A DNA stretch of 35,358 nucleotides from NCBI GenBank assembly GCA_905479925.1, contig CAJQOL010000139.1:1-35358 (forward strand). The letters run 5' to 3'. Under the pieces are notes generated by a model. It was not told the DNA's origin, searched no databases, and was given only the letters and a program-made list of their open reading frames with translations. Below are positions 26,777 through 34,529 of the stretch, in pieces. A program made the translations under genes and the position numbers. The number at the start of each line of letters is the position of its first letter. Positions within the stretch are counted from its first letter, which is position 1. Source of the stretch: an uncultured Kangiellaceae bacterium (GTDB taxonomy: Bacteria; Pseudomonadota; Gammaproteobacteria; Enterobacterales; Kangiellaceae).

Positions 26777-28508
26777 GCTTCGTTGGTATACTTACATTGC
26801 CGTATTTGGCTCTTTCGCTCTTTATTTTGCTATAGCTTGGTGGGCTAGAGCACGTTCAACCAGTGATTTTTATGTGGCGGGCGCGCACGTAGGACCGGTT
26901 CAAAACGGCATGGCTATTGGCGCCGATTGGATGAGTGCTGCGTCATTCATTTCTATGGCCGGATTAATCGCTTTTCTTGGTTATGGCGGTTCAGTGTTCC
27001 TAATGGGCTGGACAGGTGGCTACGTTTTATTGGCCATGTTGCTAGCACCGTATATGAGAAAGCACGGAAAATTTACCGTTCCAGAATTTATCTTTGACCG
27101 ATTTGAACTGAAGGCCGCCAGGGTCGTAGCGGTTATTTGTTTAATTATTGCCTCGTTAACTTATATCATTGGTCAAATGAAAGGAGTTGGCGTCGCTTTT
27201 TCTCGATTTTTAGAGGTGAAATACGAGGCTGGTATTTATATTGGTATGGGGGTCGTTTGGTTTTACGCGGTGCTCGGTGGAATGAAGGGGATCACCTACA
27301 CCCAGATAGCCCAGTATTGTGTTTTGATTTTTGCATACACGGTTCCGGCAATATTCATTTCATTGCAATTAACTGGTAATCCCATTCCACAGTTAGGATT
27401 AGGCAGTACACTCGCCGATGGCAGCGGTGTGTATCTACTTGATAAGTTGGATCAAGTTGTTGTTGATTTAGGGTTTAATGAATTCACAACGGAGAGCTTG
27501 GGAAGCCCTCTCAATATGTTTGCTTATACACTTTCTCTGATGATTGGCACCGCTGGCTTACCCCATGTGATTATGCGCTTTTTTACCGTACCGAGTGTTA
27601 AAGCTGCTAGAGCATCGGCGGGTTATGCATTAGTTTTTATTGCTTTACTTTATACCGTGGCACCGGCAGTTGGTTCGATGGCTCGCTTAAACCTCATTAA
27701 TACTATCTCTCCGCAAAATGCAGAAGCACTTGTTTATGAAGAACGCCCCCAGTGGTTTAAGGATTGGGAGAATACGGGGTTACTTGAGTTTGAAGACAAA
27801 AATAACGATGGAAAGGTCTTATATTCAGCAGATCCGGTAAAAAATGAAATGGTTAAGGTCGACCAAGATATAATGGTACTGGCTAATCCAGCCATTGCCA
27901 ATTTGCCGAATTGGGTGATTGCTTTGGTGGCTGCAGGTGGCCTTGCCGCCGCTTTATCCACCGCCGCTGGCTTATTACTGGCAATTTCTTCCGCTATTTC
28001 TCATGACTTGGTTAAAGGTATTTTTAAGCCGCAGCTTAGTGAAAAAAGTGAATTGTTAACTGGCCGAGTGGTGATGACTCTGTCAATTATTGTAGCGGGG
28101 TATTTAGGTCTCAAACCGCCGGGGTTTGCCGCCGGCACAGTGGCACTGGCATTTGGTCTTGCTGCTTCGTCGCTGTTTCCTGCATTAATGATGGGAATAT
28201 TTTGGAAAAAGCTTAATGGCAGAGCCGCGGTTGCCGGTATGGTCGCTGGTATCGGCATAACCATGCTTTATGTTTTTCAACACAAAGGTATCATGTTTAT
28301 TCCAGGAACCAGCTTTTTAGGAGCACTTCCTGAAAACTGGTTCTTTGGCATTTCACCAAATGCGTTTGGAGCGGTTGGAGCTATCGTCAATTTTACCGTT
28401 GCAGCTATCGTATTCCGTTTTACAGCACCGGCGCCTAAACATATTCAGGCAATGGTTGATAACTTTAGAGCACCTGGCGAGGCAAATCAGAAGGTCACGG
28501 AGCATTAA
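26769..28508 (+). CDS. Sodium:solute symporter family protein (VC_2705 type), large subunit
   Basis: 579 residues, a multi-helix SSSF transporter related to acetate permease ActP. Recognisable segments are WWARARSTSDFYVAG, IGADWMSAASFISMAG, WTGGYVL, and the conserved AAGGLAAALSTAAGLLLAIS. Na+-coupled uptake of a small organic acid is likely; the substrate is not visible. A loop at residues 343-351 (DKNNDGKVLY) looks like one EF-hand-type loop. I start at ATG 26769 (MDELRWYTYI), with GGAG 9-12 bases upstream, rather than the open frame upstream. No acs gene or two-component regulator, often neighbours of such symporters, lies beside it. Confidence 0.92.
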   Translation: MDELRWYTYIAVFGSFALYFAIAWWARARSTSDFYVAGAHVGPVQNGMAIGADWMSAASFISMAGLIAFLGYGGSVFLMGWTGGYVLLAMLLAPYMRKHGKFTVPEFIFDRFELKAARVVAVICLIIASLTYIIGQMKGVGVAFSRFLEVKYEAGIYIGMGVVWFYAVLGGMKGITYTQIAQYCVLIFAYTVPAIFISLQLTGNPIPQLGLGSTLADGSGVYLLDKLDQVVVDLGFNEFTTESLGSPLNMFAYTLSLMIGTAGLPHVIMRFFTVPSVKAARASAGYALVFIALLYTVAPAVGSMARLNLINTISPQNAEALVYEERPQWFKDWENTGLLEFEDKNNDGKVLYSADPVKNEMVKVDQDIMVLANPAIANLPNWVIALVAAGGLAAALSTAAGLLLAISSAISHDLVKGIFKPQLSEKSELLTGRVVMTLSIIVAGYLGLKPPGFAAGTVALAFGLAASSLFPALMMGIFWKKLNGRAAVAGMVAGIGITMLYVFQHKGIMFIPGTSFLGALPENWFFGISPNAFGAVGAIVNFTVAAIVFRFTAPAPKHIQAMVDNFRAPGEANQKVTEH

Positions 28509-28664
28509 CTTTCATGTTTAAAGGGCTATAGCGCTAGCGGGTGTCCACGGATTAACGCCGCGTCAGCTAATTATTGAATCTCAAGGTGATTATAACGAGC
28601 TTAAAATGCTAGAATATTAGTTATTTGGCGTTGAGGCGTTATCTAAAGAGAAATGTAAATAAAC

Positions 28665-29138
28665 GTGAATTTTTTTCTTTCAAATGAACAATCAACCCTA
28701 TTAATGGGTCGAAAGCTTGCGGAGTGTCTTTCCGGTCGTGGGGTCATTTTTTTACGCGGCCCTTTAGGGGCTGGAAAAACCACTTTGGTTAGAGGTTTGT
28801 TGAATGCCTGTGGGCATGTAGGGAGTACTAAAAGCCCTACCTATACGATTGTTGAGCCTTATCAGGTTGAGTCACGAAAGTTTTATCATTTTGATCTATA
28901 TCGTATAGCGGATCCCGAAGAACTTGAGTACATGGGGTTTCGGGATTATTTAGATGAAGAGGCATTATGTTTAATTGAATGGCCTGAGAAAGGGGCTGAT
29001 TTTTTGCCAGGTGCGGATCTCGAGATTACTTTGGCCTATGAAGATGGCGCTAGAAGAATATCGTTTGAGTTTGAAAATCTTGCTTGGAAGGATAAATTTT
29101 GTCAACTGGTTGGTAGCAAATTAGAGCAAGTGGATTAG
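28665..29138 (+). CDS. tsaE: tRNA threonylcarbamoyladenosine biosynthesis protein TsaE
   Basis: The ATPase of the TsaBDE complex that makes t6A37 in ANN-decoding tRNAs. 157 residues with the P-loop GPLGAGKTT (32-40), the KSPTYTIVEPY switch region, FYHFDLYRI and LIEWPEKG, all family markers. The start is GTG at 28665; the preceding ribosome binding site is weak. It opens the conserved tsaE-amiB-mutL-miaA block, with amiB 37 bases downstream. Confidence 0.96.
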   Translation: MNFFLSNEQSTLLMGRKLAECLSGRGVIFLRGPLGAGKTTLVRGLLNACGHVGSTKSPTYTIVEPYQVESRKFYHFDLYRIADPEELEYMGFRDYLDEEALCLIEWPEKGADFLPGADLEITLAYEDGARRISFEFENLAWKDKFCQLVGSKLEQVD

Positions 29139-29175
29139 TTGGTTTTTACTTAGAAGATTATAGTGGTGAATTTGA

Positions 29176-30549
29176 GTGTTTAAGCAGTTTCTCATTGTCA
29201 AAATAATAGTGTGTATTGCATTGCTATCGAGTACCGCGTGGTCTGCACAGATCAACGGCGTAAGATTTTGGCAGGACCCAGAGAAAACGAGAATTGTATT
29301 TGATGTTAGCGATAATGTTGATTACAAGATATTTACACTCTCTAATCCTTCTCGGTTAGTGGTTGATATAAAAAAGTCGTCGCTAAAAGCGGCGTTGAAA
29401 GATATAGAAGTACCAAAATCACTTGTAAGCAAAATAAGAAGCAGTATTACCGATAATAATACTCGAGTCGTGATCGACTTAAAAAAAGCCATTACCATCA
29501 AACATTTTAAGCTAAAACCTTATCAGAAATACGGTCATCGCTTAGTCGTTGATTTAAAACCGGAAGATAGTAAGAAGAAAATTACTAAAACCGTAGAGAG
29601 CCACAGAACCAGCAAAGACCGTGATATTGTCATCGCGATTGACGCAGGGCATGGCGGAGAAGATCCAGGAGCTCCAGGGGGTGAAAAAGGAATCACTCTG
29701 GCAGCGGCCAAAAAGTTAGCTAAATTGATTAACAATGAAAAAGGCATGAAGGCCGTCTTAACAAGGAGCGGTGACTACTTTGTTGATTTGCTTAAACGAA
29801 CTGAAATTGCTCGCAAAAATAAAGCAGACCTATTTATTTCACTTCATGCAGATGGCTTTTCTGATAAGCGAGTGAAAGGTGCTTCGGTTTGGGTTTTGTC
29901 GCCTAAAGGTGCAAGCTCTGAGATGGGACGCTGGTTAGAGCAGCGAGAGAAAGCATCTGATATGGCGGGTGGTGTTGATATATCTCGACAAGATCCAATG
30001 GTTGCGCAAGTACTACTGGATCTTTCAATGAATTATTCCTTAGGAGAAAGTATTGAAGCCGGTGAGTTAGTGCGTAAGCAGCTAACTAACAATAAGTTTC
30101 ACATGCATGGAAAAAACCTAAAAAAAGCAGCGTTTGTCGTTTTAAAAATGCCAGATATTCCGGCGGTGTTAGTTGAGATGGGTTTCATATCCAATAAGAA
30201 GGAAAAAAAGCAATTAAAAACTAGAGCGTTTCAGCAAAAAATTGCGAACTCTGTGTTGGCCGGTGTAAAAGCTTATTTTCGATTAAACCCACCGGACGGA
30301 ACTCTTTATGCAAAGTTGATTAAGGCTGGTCGACAAAATGAATTAACGGGTAATACTCATTCAAGAATTGCAGCTAATGACAAACAAAATAAATCAAAGA
30401 AAACGCGTTCCTACAAAGTTCGTTCTGGTGATACTTTGTCTGAAATCGCTCTTGAACATGGAGTATCTACATCAAAACTCAAGTCTCATAACCGTTTAAA
30501 AAGTGACCGACTAAGAGTTGGTCAAGTGATCAAAATTCCGGCGGTATGA
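29176..30549 (+). CDS. amiB: N-acetylmuramoyl-L-alanine amidase AmiB
   Basis: A periplasmic zinc amidase that splits septal peptidoglycan during division. 457 residues: signal peptide about 1-24 (cut near AWSA), AMIN domain about 25-128, amidase_3 domain about 150-375, and one C-terminal LysM repeat at about 412-455 (KVRSGDTLSEIALEHGVS). Zinc ligands are H159 (IDAGHGGEDPG), E170 and H224 (SLHADGF), with the catalytic Glu in LVEMGFISN. The insertion around SDMAGGVDISRQDP corresponds to the autoinhibitory helix region relieved by EnvC-type activators. The LysM and position before mutL favour AmiB over AmiA or AmiC. GTG start, with GGTGA six bases upstream. The last bases overlap mutL (ATGA). 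Confidence 0.94.
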   Translation: MFKQFLIVKIIVCIALLSSTAWSAQINGVRFWQDPEKTRIVFDVSDNVDYKIFTLSNPSRLVVDIKKSSLKAALKDIEVPKSLVSKIRSSITDNNTRVVIDLKKAITIKHFKLKPYQKYGHRLVVDLKPEDSKKKITKTVESHRTSKDRDIVIAIDAGHGGEDPGAPGGEKGITLAAAKKLAKLINNEKGMKAVLTRSGDYFVDLLKRTEIARKNKADLFISLHADGFSDKRVKGASVWVLSPKGASSEMGRWLEQREKASDMAGGVDISRQDPMVAQVLLDLSMNYSLGESIEAGELVRKQLTNNKFHMHGKNLKKAAFVVLKMPDIPAVLVEMGFISNKKEKKQLKTRAFQQKIANSVLAGVKAYFRLNPPDGTLYAKLIKAGRQNELTGNTHSRIAANDKQNKSKKTRSYKVRSGDTLSEIALEHGVSTSKLKSHNRLKSDRLRVGQVIKIPAV

Positions 30550-32501
30550 TTTTGTCTGTAACGCCACCCACTACCAATACAAGAATACATAGACTCGACA
30601 ACCGTTTGGCCAATCAGATAGCGGCGGGCGAAGTTGTCGATCGACCTGCCTCGGTGGTAAAAGAGTTACTTGAAAATTCCATAGACGCATTGGCGACCAA
30701 AGTAGAGGTTGAAATCGAAAGGGGCGGGACTCGTTTAATTAGAGTAACGGACAATGGTTGCGGGATTATTAAGGACGATTTAGGTCTGGCACTTTCGCGA
30801 CACGCTACTAGTAAAATTTCGCAAACCGCTGACCTTGCCGCAATTAACTCTCTTGGTTTTCGCGGCGAAGCACTGGCAAGTATAGCCTCGGTATCCAAGC
30901 TATGCTTAACTTCGAGAACAAAAGACTCAGAGTATGCTTGGCAGGCTATCGCGGAAGGTCGTGATATGGCTGTAGATATTCAGCCAGCCTCTGCTACCGT
31001 AGGTACACGAATAGAAGTAAGAGATTTGTTCTATAATACGCCAGCGAGACAAAAGTTTTTAAGGACGGAGAAAACCGAATTTTCTCATATAGAAGAAATA
31101 TTCAAGCGGCACGCTTTGGCTAATGCAAACAGCAGTTTTGTTTTAAAGCACAATCAAAAAATCATAAAACGAGTACCGGCAAGCTCAGAGCAAGACAATG
31201 GTCTCAAGCGAATAGAAAATATTTGCGGTAAACCATTTGCCGATAATGCGGTTTTTTTTAGTTGCTTACACGAAGTCGTCAATATAAAAGGTTGGTTAGG
31301 CATTCCTTCATTCCACCGCAGCGAGTCCGATATTCAATATGTTTTTATCAATGGTCGTCCCGTAAAAGACAAAATGTTAAATCATGCTATTCGGCAATCC
31401 TATCAAGGGCTGTTACCTCCGGGACGAATGCCTGCATATGTCCTTTTCATAACGATTGACCCAAATCGTATTGATGTCAATGTTCATCCGACAAAACACG
31501 AAGTAAGGTTTGATGAACAACGAACTATCCATGACTTATTAGTGAAGTCGATTAGCGATACCATCGCAGATTGCCAGTCGACTTTAGACTTGCCGACAAA
31601 CCATAGAGCTGAGGCGCTTGTTAGCCAACCAAATCAACCTGCAAGCGAAACTGATTCGTCAGATTTAACCAACAAGCCAAGTATTCATTCGCCAACCGAC
31701 AATAGTTACCGTACACCGAGAGTTCACGCTAGTTATTCATCACAAGCCATTAACCAGGCTGCTCGAAAAATCTTAGATAAAAACACTAGCTCCGCTGTTA
31801 CCGGTCCAGATCTTGGTTTAGTTCCAGATCTTGGTTTAGCGTCAGAACTAGATTCAAACAAGTCATCAATCAACGAAACCAGTTGCAGTCATTATTTAAA
31901 CAATAACACTAGCCAAAATAACAATTTGTTGAACGGCAATTACTCGAACGAAACGGTTTCAATGCTTACTCCGGATGGTTCTGGAAATGGTTGTTGGCGA
32001 TTTAAGTCCGGGGTTTGGCTTTTTATTGATGATACCGCTCCGCAATTAATCGATGAAAAAAAGCTTTTCGAAGATTTCATGCCAGTGATGCTTTCAGCTG
32101 ATAATGAACAAACCCTTATTTTTCAGTCGTTGATTTTTCAACCCAAACCACTTCTTTTTCCGACCAAAGTTGAAGTCGATTTTGAATACCTTGAAGATTG
32201 TAAAGTTGCGTCAAATATAGAAAAAGTCGGCTTCTCTCTCAAGCCGTTGTGTAATAATCAGGTTGAAATAACCGCCGCCCCTTATGCATTGATTATTGGC
32301 GAACAAATTTCGCTAACAGAATTATTTTTAACTTGTCTAAAGTCGCTCCAGTCCAACGAGTTTGAAAAGCTTTATGATTTACTTAGTCCTCTGTCTTCAG
32401 CTGCTATTGTAGTGATTAGAGAGCTCTTAGAAACTAATAACGTTAACTCTCAAGCGATTAAGTTGCTGCAAGATAAGCAGGTAGAGCGTTGGATGATATG
32501 A
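30546..32501 (+). CDS. mutL: DNA mismatch repair protein MutL
   Basis: Couples MutS mismatch recognition to downstream strand incision and helicase loading. 651 residues. The N-terminal GHKL ATPase has ELLENSIDA (E40, N44), DNGCGI and GFRGEALASIAS; NVHPTKHEVRF follows in the transducer domain. A Ser/Asn-rich linker (about 350-480) leads to a C-terminal dimerisation domain of the E. coli kind, which lacks the DQHAxxE endonuclease motif, so strand cutting likely depends on a separate MutH with Dam methylation. The linker carries a tandem duplication (PDLGLV then PDLGLA, 421-432). The start overlaps amiB by 4 bases and the stop overlaps miaA by 4. Confidence 0.97.
   Translation: MILSVTPPTTNTRIHRLDNRLANQIAAGEVVDRPASVVKELLENSIDALATKVEVEIERGGTRLIRVTDNGCGIIKDDLGLALSRHATSKISQTADLAAINSLGFRGEALASIASVSKLCLTSRTKDSEYAWQAIAEGRDMAVDIQPASATVGTRIEVRDLFYNTPARQKFLRTEKTEFSHIEEIFKRHALANANSSFVLKHNQKIIKRVPASSEQDNGLKRIENICGKPFADNAVFFSCLHEVVNIKGWLGIPSFHRSESDIQYVFINGRPVKDKMLNHAIRQSYQGLLPPGRMPAYVLFITIDPNRIDVNVHPTKHEVRFDEQRTIHDLLVKSISDTIADCQSTLDLPTNHRAEALVSQPNQPASETDSSDLTNKPSIHSPTDNSYRTPRVHASYSSQAINQAARKILDKNTSSAVTGPDLGLVPDLGLASELDSNKSSINETSCSHYLNNNTSQNNNLLNGNYSNETVSMLTPDGSGNGCWRFKSGVWLFIDDTAPQLIDEKKLFEDFMPVMLSADNEQTLIFQSLIFQPKPLLFPTKVEVDFEYLEDCKVASNIEKVGFSLKPLCNNQVEITAAPYALIIGEQISLTELFLTCLKSLQSNEFEKLYDLLSPLSSAAIVVIRELLETNNVNSQAIKLLQDKQVERWMI
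31805..31839 (+). repeat. Tandem duplication in the mutL linker
   Basis: The 17-base unit TCCAGATCTTGGTTTAG occurs at 31805-31821 and again at 31823-31839, with a period of 18 bases, keeping the reading frame. A third, degenerate unit may follow (GCGTCAGAACTAG). It encodes PDLGLV-PDLGLA in a low-complexity linker and likely arose by slippage. Confidence 0.85.
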
Positions 32502-33475
32502 CCATCAAGTTACAGGCCGCCCCAGTTATTTTTTTAATGGGGCCGACCGCCAGTGGTAAAACGGCTTTGGCTATCGAGTTATACCAACAACAAGAAATCA
32601 GTGTCGGCTTCGAAATTATTAGCGTTGATTCTGCGATGGTTTATAAAGACCTAAATATTGGCAGTGCCAAACCGACAGAACAAGAGTTAGCGTTGGCCCC
32701 GCACCACTTGATTGATTTCGTCGACCCGGCTGACAGTTATTCCGTATCGGATTTTCGCGAAGATGCAATTGAGCTAATCAACGCAATACATGCTCGAGGA
32801 AATGTTCCTCTTTTGACTGGCGGAACGATGCTTTATTTTAAAGCACTGAGAGATGGATTGGCCGACATGCCCGGTACCGATGAAAAAATACGTGAAGAGG
32901 TAAAGAATAAGAGACTAGCTAACGGGTTAGAAAGCTTACACGATGAATTAGCGACATTTGATCCAAGAACCGCAGCTAGACTACATGTTAATGATACCCA
33001 GCGTATAACTCGCGCTGTTGAAGTCTACTTGGCTACTGGGAAGTCACTCTCTCAATGGCACGATGAGCAACAAAAAAACTCACTCAAAAATCCGATATTG
33101 TCGATTGCACTAGCGCCAGAGGAGCGCGCGGTCTTACACGCTCGTATCGAAAAACGTTTTAGCATGATGATGGAGCAAGGGTTCCTCGAAGAAGTTAAGG
33201 TTTTATTCAATCGACCAGAGTTAAACTTAGAATGCGCGTCTATGCGCAGCGTCGGATATCGCCAGGTTTGGCAGCATTTAAATGGTGAGCTTTCATTGCC
33301 CGAGTCGATAGAGCGCTCGGTGATTGCTACCCGCCAACTAGCCAAAAGACAATATACTTGGCTCAGAAGTTGGCAAGACGCCCACTGGTTCGATCCTACC
33401 AATGAAAATCAGCAAAGAAAATGTATCAATCAAATCTATAAATTTGTCGCAGAACATCCGCTCGAAGGTCCGTAA
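32498..33475 (+). CDS. miaA: tRNA dimethylallyltransferase (MiaA)
   Basis: Adds the dimethylallyl group to A37 of tRNAs that read UNN codons, the first step of ms2i6A. 325 residues with P-loop GPTASGKTALA (15-25), DSAMVYKDLNIGSAKP for the nucleotide and substrate pocket, and GGTMLYFKAL. I choose ATG 32498, which overlaps the mutL stop as ATGA; a TTG nine bases earlier is possible but adds only three residues. hfq lies nearly 590 bases downstream, an unusually wide gap for this pair. Confidence 0.97.
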   Translation: MTIKLQAAPVIFLMGPTASGKTALAIELYQQQEISVGFEIISVDSAMVYKDLNIGSAKPTEQELALAPHHLIDFVDPADSYSVSDFREDAIELINAIHARGNVPLLTGGTMLYFKALRDGLADMPGTDEKIREEVKNKRLANGLESLHDELATFDPRTAARLHVNDTQRITRAVEVYLATGKSLSQWHDEQQKNSLKNPILSIALAPEERAVLHARIEKRFSMMMEQGFLEEVKVLFNRPELNLECASMRSVGYRQVWQHLNGELSLPESIERSVIATRQLAKRQYTWLRSWQDAHWFDPTNENQQRKCINQIYKFVAEHPLEGP

Positions 33476-34063
33476 CCAAGTTGTTGGCACAATTGCTCTG
33501 TCTTTATATTAGGTGCTGAAAAATGTTTGCATCGTCATCTTATGTAAGTCGCTTTCAGAATTTCCAGTTGTTTAGTGAACTAGGCCTCAATTCAAAAAAA
33601 TATGATTAAAAGCTCAAATAGCTATTGAACTTAACGTTAATTAACCCCACTAATTGATAAGTGACGTACAAAACTGATTTGCTTACAGCGTCTCAAAGAT
33701 AAATGTGTCAACCAAGCCGACATATTTTTGGTAGAAAATCCGTTTAACTGCTAAGCTTAGATCAGCTGTATGATTTTTGAGCTATTTTGGTCGCTTTTTT
33801 AAGGCAATCATTCAGTATTAGTTACGTACAAGTTTTGAGCACTTAGTAACAAACTAGTACCTTTCCAGTCGTTTAGTACTTGTAATATGAGTTATTGGTG
33901 TTTGAATTGAGTTTGCAATATCAGTCTGCGGGCTTTCCTAATTTGGTGATTTTTACGTGTTAATGGCGTTAAATTACTAAATATAACAACAAAAATGAAA
34001 ATTTGGTTTAGCTGTTTACCGCATTTCGCGAGTTAGCAAACCATATAAGAAAAGGAGACTATT
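33476..34063. other. Long intergenic region between miaA and hfq
   Basis: 588 bases with no coding frame of note. In most gammaproteobacteria hfq follows miaA closely. The region is AT-rich and includes perfect 10-base palindromes TTAACGTTAA (33631-33640) and CTAAGCTTAG (33751-33760). It should contain the hfq promoter and leader; no clear -35/-10 pair or terminator with T-run was found. A small RNA or regulatory leader is possible but unsupported. Confidence 0.4.
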
Positions 34064-34327
34064 ATGTCAAAAGGGCAATCATTACAAGACCCTTATCTTA
34101 ATGCTTTGAGAAGGGAACATATACCTGTTTCAATATTCTTGGTAAATGGAATTAAGCTGCAAGGACAAATTGAGTCATTTGACCAATTCGTTGTCTTGCT
34201 CAAAAATACCGTCAGCCAAATGGTCTATAAGCACGCTATTTCGACGGTTGTTCCGGCAAAAAATGTTAAATTACCACACGGTGATGAAGCTGCTGGTTCA
34301 AGTACTCAAAATGCGGGCAACTACTAG
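34064..34327 (+). CDS. hfq: RNA chaperone Hfq
   Basis: A hexameric Sm-like protein that pairs small RNAs with mRNAs. 87 residues. The Sm1 and Sm2 signatures are complete: Q8 (SLQDPYLN), the [20 protein letters not shown] core with F42, and [11 protein letters not shown] (Y55, K56, H57) for proximal-face U binding. The C-terminal tail is short (about 20 residues) compared with the E. coli tail of about 37. A strong AAGGAG lies seven bases before the ATG. hflX follows after about 200 bases. Confidence 0.98.
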   Translation: MSKGQSLQDPYLNALRREHIPVSIFLVNGIKLQGQIESFDQFVVLLKNTVSQMVYKHAISTVVPAKNVKLPHGDEAAGSSTQNAGNY

Positions 34328-34395
34328 CGATAAATAGCTTATTGCCCCAGAGTCTTGTTTTTTGGGATAAAGAGTATCGTTGACAGAGAAATACT

Positions 34396-34422
34396 AACTG
34401 AGCGACTGGTTGTCGCTTGGTT
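34396..34422 (+). terminator. Stem-loop between hfq and hflX, possible attenuator or terminator
   Basis: AACTGAGCGAC (34396-34406) can pair with GTCGCTTGGTT (34412-34422) across a 5-base loop, with two G-U wobbles among eleven pairs. It lies about 70 bases after the hfq stop. The next bases are TAAGTTC, not a T-run, so the effect on transcription is uncertain. Confidence 0.35.
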
Positions 34423-34529
34423 TAAGTTCTGTTATTGTCAGTTGCATCTATTCAAAGTGATACACCTTCCTAATATTGGTCTATAATCATCCTTAATTTC
34501 TAGAACTACCATAGTGAGTTTTAACCCTT

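Noticed and set aside
33052..33402. 116-codon minus-strand open frame
   Set aside because: Antisense to miaA, which has full family motifs here; the translation shows Cys/Ser-rich shadow composition.
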